Assembly: GCF_003945595.2 (NCBI RefSeq)
Contig: NW_024104765.1
Coordinates: 620,001-684,000 of the forward strand
DNA length: 64,000 bases
Reading direction: 5' to 3'
DNA from: Pipra filicauda
Lineage: Eukaryota; Chordata; Aves; Passeriformes; Pipridae
Part shown: positions 59,318 through 64,000 of the stretch, one piece after another
Layout: the number at the start of each line of letters is the position of its first letter
Numbering within the stretch: the first letter of the stretch is position 1
Notes under the pieces: generated by a model
The model's database searches: none
Seen by the model: the letters and a program-made list of their open reading frames with translations, nothing else
Told to the model about the DNA's origin: nothing
Made by a program: the position numbers and the translations under genes

Positions 59318-62300
59318 CTATATGGGGAAAAGATCAGACTTCATTAACATAAACAGGGAGACAAACTCCATGAACAATTTAGTTGAACTATGTCAAACAA
59401 AATCAACCCTTCTCTTATATTCAGTGCAAGTCTAGACTTTGCCACTGTGGGAATAAGGGTAGGTTGAACACTTAGAAAGAAATCACCTGGATTTCACCAA
59501 AACCGAATTACATTAAGAAGTGACATGAAAAACAGAGGCACAGGGAATCAAGTGTTTCACAGGAAAGCAATTCTCATTTCTCATCAAAACCTTCTGAGCT
59601 GCTCCACCAGAAAGATATTTTTCTCTAGATCTGAACTTGACTTCTGATTGCAAAGTACCTTGCAGACCAATACTCCTTGGGCTTGCTTCATTTAGATAAC
59701 ACCAAGTACCACTGCAGCAATAAACTGAATCATCACCTTCATTACTTTTCTTTCAAAAAGCACCAAGGGTTTTGAAAACTTGACAACAGAGAGGCAATGG
59801 AGACAGAGCCATGCACTCTAAATTTCACAGTTCACCCAATATGCCTGTATATTCACATTAGCCAGTTACAGCAATCTGAGGTCTACTAACATCCTGAATT
59901 TGCTATTGCAAATTTATTAGCAAGGAATTTAACCTACAAATATATCGCTTCATTACATTCATACACAAAGATTACTCTATTTCTTCCTTCTGCTAAGCAA
60001 ACTAAGGTAACTGGGATGTATGGGCTATATGAGGGAGGCGGGTTGTTACCCAGCTCTGTCCGCAGTTTCAGGAAAGGTAACCAGCACTGCTAAGTCAGTG
60101 AGAGAATCAGTGATCTGCCCTGTATAGACCAGAAGTCTCAACCAGGGCTGTTCACACTTGTCTAGATAAACATGGAACCAAGTTTAGGGCAGAGTGCAGC
60201 TCTGGCCAAAACTCCAGGCAAAAGGGACCAGGAGCCACTGCTTCTTGTGAGAAGCATGGTAATGTAACTTGTCCTGCTGTGGACACCCTCAAAAACATTC
60301 TGTTCCCTCAGAATTGGGGGGGACCCAGCAGAAGGTCCCCAGGTAGTCAGTGGTCTGTCCTGTCATGTTCAGCCTTTGCTCATGGATAGTGCAAGGTGCA
60401 ACTAACTCCTGGTTAGGGTACCCTTAGGAGAGGACCCTCACCAGCACCTGACAAGTCTTACAGCTCTTCTTATGCAGTACTCCTTTATATTACTTTGCCC
60501 ATAGAAAATTCCTTGAATATGGATTGAACGTCTGCTTTAGGGTCCCCTTCCACCACCTGAGTGAATGAGAGTGGTCTGAATGTAAATAAGAGTCAGAATT
60601 ACTCCTTTTGTGTGTAACAGCTATTCTGCACCTGCTACGGGACATCTAGATGATTACACCAACAACAGGAGCAAAACCAAGCTGCTTCTTGGTTTTAGAA
60701 TGGAGGAAATTGTTTGTGACACTCAAGAAATCCCAGATGAAATATATAGGCTTGCACTGACTTAACCTGTTCACTTTACATGAGTGACAATAAATGGCCA
60801 GAAAGGGCACAAGAGACTATCTGCTAAAACTCAGAGTACTGATCACCTCAACTCCTAAAGAGAAGATTTGCACAGCAGGTACCACAGTTCTGTTTTCCCA
60901 CGAAAACTATTGGAAAGCAGAAAAGGATTCCTCTCTACAACAATACCAACAACTTAATAGCCAATAACTTAAAAGCATAAGAAATCAGGAGCATTTCTAA
61001 AAGCAGAGATCATTTGGCTGATGATATATTTATCCTGCCTTGCTTATAGCATCTGAACACTCAAGACTTTTTCCACAGTTCTTTAAAGTTTTGCCTTTCA
61101 TTAAGCAGGCCTGGACATTGATAGTTAAAGGGAATATAACTAAAGGGAACTTAGACCTTCAGAAGACACCGCAACTCCAGTGTTGCAAACAAGGACGAGT
61201 ATAAACAAACCTTACTGCGATAGTCTTAACGCACAAAATATACTGGCTAAGTCAGCTTTTGCAGATATAGTTTGCTCAGCAGGTAACAATATAATTATTA
61301 GACAGACAGACAACATTAAGGAATTTAATTCTGAGGGTATGAGCAGTGAGGGAGAGAAATGTCACTGAAGCATACATTAAAAATTAACAACAATCATCTA
61401 ATACATAAGGTACTTTTCCTCCAGAAGGTGCTTTACAGCTGTTCCTAGAGAATCTACACGTTGCAAAGATGACTCTGCTTAACAAATTTGCTTTGGGTGA
61501 AGTTTGGCAACTTTACACTTGGCATTATAACACCAGTTTAAAATCAGAAGTGAAGAATGAGTTATTAATTTGAAAACTACTCAAAAATATTAAATAAAAC
61601 AAGTAGTTCTAAAAACATGTTAAGATGGCTGTGGTATCCTCTGTTATTCCAGCTTATTTTTGACAGAAGAAAGAAAACCATTTTAATGATTAAAGCCACA
61701 GCCCCATGTCGAGAAGATTATGTTTGAGGAAAGCTTCAAAAATTGTATGCAACTGAGCACTTCTGCTAGACAGACAAACAAATTGTTATGAGGTAGCTGG
61801 TCCCTGCTGGAGTCATGTCAAGTATAGAATCGTCAGAATTAGGTGCCGTGCCTTTGTTTGAAATACAAATGAAAAAACACAAATTCCTGTGTGTTCTTTT
61901 CAAGGTGGTAGTGAGTTATGTGACAGTATCACTATGCATCCATATGCTATGCTAACAACACAGTTAATGGGATCAGGAGAGGCAAGTCTTACTTTGAATG
62001 TCAATGATTTTTTTTTTCCTCTATATTTTTACATTGAGATTATTACAGTAATTTCTACCTTATTGTATCTGCAAAGAGAGTTTTCTTTGGGAGTACTTGG
62101 GAGTTCATTAGTGATGTAGTTCAGGCTTTGGGGGATGCTGCTGACATTAATTTTGGTTTTGTTTGCTGCTGGGAATATCATAATTGGAAATTTCTAGCTG
62201 TATGTGTGCATGCACCTATTCAAGCAGCAGTTGATTTTTATTAAAGTTGCAGTAAAACAACCATTTGCCTGATCTGGAATTGCATTTTACAGGAAATTCA

Positions 62301-64000
62301 TTTATTTTAATTTAGATACCAGCTTATCCCAGTATAAGCTCACTACTGAAATGCACTGAACAGATCAGCGAGGTTTTCCATGGCTGTCTAGTGAAAACAA
62401 GACTGGACCTTTGGCACTGTGGTTATCAGTTCACAGTCTGAGATGCTGTACGATTTGACATAGACTGAAAAGGCAATGGCAGAAGCAGTGGTCTTGTTCC
62501 TGGTCTTTTCATTTGGTCAGGTGCACATCCCAGTAACACACATATTTTTTCTCTGAGCTTTTCTGTCCAAACCTGGCACGGCGAGCAGACACTGCGGACA
62601 AACACAGACGCTCCATGCAATGTGGCCACACTGCTCTTTGCAGTTGGCTTCAACACAACCCAAACCCATACAGCCCAGGAACACAAACCTATACTACTCA
62701 ACACCCATGGTGATCTCTACATTAAATACTCCAGAAGCCCCTGTGGCCTCTCGCAGCCTCCATAGAGAACATGCATCCCCCGCACAGATCTGTCCTCTCT
62801 GGATAGGGCTGGAGTGATGGCTGTGTGCTGTGGCAAGGTCCCCTCACAGACAGGACAGCAGTGATGAAGAGCCACCCTGCCCTGCCAGATGAGGGAGAGC
62901 GTGCACTGACACCGGTACTCAAGATTTTTGACGTGTTTCCATGACTGCACGCAGCAATTCACAGCAAGTACTGAATTATGATTACAGATAAAAATTAAAG
63001 AACAGACAAAAATTTCAAGCATCTTTTATCTTGAAGACCAGACCAGAAAAGGAAAAGCTGAACATCATTTTAGACCTTTCTCGGGTCATCCAGCAACTGC
63101 TGAAGGGCACTATCAGACCAGCTGTGTGAAGCGACTGCCACTAGATGGAGTGGCTTTGACAAACTCCCAGCTTAGCTGTCTGCAGAGACCTGTATTCAAC
63201 TTCCTCCAGCCCTTTTTCCCAGTTTACTTTACCGGTGATCAAATATGTGAGGTGTTAAACATCACCTGACGGTTGAAAACACAACTTTCTAAGACTTTGC
63301 CTTTGAAGTGAAAGAATTAGTGAAGAGTTGAGGGGGCAAGTCTTACTACTGCCCTCCACTGTGTGGTTACATCCTAAAAGATGCTAAGATGGTATCAGAA
63401 TATACATATGCTTTAGGTAAAATAAAAAATACATAGTATATAAAAGACTGGTAACTCACCATCAAGGACAACAGGGAGAATTACACCTCCCATGGATTTC
63501 TTATTGGTCCACAAGACCAGTTCACTTGGGAACAAGAACGTGACTTCAATAAAATGCTATTACCTATCTTCTCCTGCTGTTCTGTAGGAGAGGGAGGGCT
63601 GGAAAGTTTTTATCGTTGTCTATAAAAAGGGCTGAATTTATTATTATTTTCAAACCAGGATGATTGATAGAGCAATTTTAATAGCCTGAATAGAAACAGT
63701 GAGTATTTGTGTTCTTCCTTGGAAAGTAATTATGAGCAATACAATGATGCTACTGATAACTGCAAAAATGTTGACATGGCAAGAAAAGGAATCAAAACTA
63801 GAAAGGGAAATCCACAATCAAACCTTTCTAGCTTCCATTTTAGAAAATATTTTGATCTCTGTGTCTATACAGTTGTTCTATGATAATCACAGTTAATTAA
63901 GAACAGGCTAAAGGACAAGTAGGTAGAATTGAAACAAGTTTTGAATGGACAAAAATATGTAAATGTACTCTCCTTGCATACATGTTGTAAGGTTACAAAT
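59318..64000 (-). other. CNR1: CNR1 intron, upstream of the coding exon
   Basis: Begins at the inferred acceptor of the CNR1 coding exon and runs off the window. The upstream non-coding exons and promoter are not recognisable here, as expected for a family in which they lie many kilobases away. I see no repeat family, RNA gene or convincing coding exon. The short ORFs around 62426-63022 have no recognisable content. Confidence 0.6.

Overview
The window looks like a piece of a bird genome, probably neoavian. The base composition and gene spacing are those of vertebrate intergenic DNA. It contains CR1 LINE copies with the typical 3' ends and several ERV LTRs of a type common in birds. The one intact gene encodes a 473-residue cannabinoid receptor 1 with bird/reptile-like features. 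There are no bacterial-type operons, and the many short ORFs are mostly chance.

Layout: (1) 1-14402 is intergenic, with an ERV LTR (2184-2773, flanked by a 5-bp duplication), a near-perfect hairpin (11183-11230) and a long pyrimidine tract (12291-12507). (2) 14403-29868 on the + strand holds scattered exons that I identify as SPACA1 (sperm acrosome membrane-associated protein 1). One early exon and the transmembrane exon still read cleanly. The exon between them has a one-base frameshift, a lost cysteine and stops, and a further exon is barely recognisable. I read this as a decaying unitary pseudogene. Its introns hold an LTR, a 2.1-kb dead CR1, two antisense CR1 copies (one split by a nested LTR), a hairpin, and an old LINE-like fragment with a zinc-finger motif. 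(3) 29869-54200 is the gap between the two convergent genes. It contains three ancient antisense CR1 pieces, two short CR1 tails, purine- and pyrimidine-rich tracts, microsatellites and a perfect 80-bp tandem duplication. (4) 54205-59317 on the - strand is the terminal exon of CNR1: a roughly 3.6-kb 3'UTR, the intact single-exon CDS and 61 nt of 5'UTR carrying a uORF that ends across the start codon. (5) 59318-64000 is CNR1 intron in which I recognise nothing.

The convergent order SPACA1 (+) then CNR1 (-) is the one I recall from mammals, which supports both gene calls. The main discovery candidate is SPACA1 decay next to a strongly conserved CNR1. I see no new multi-gene system, and no CRISPR, tRNA or rRNA.
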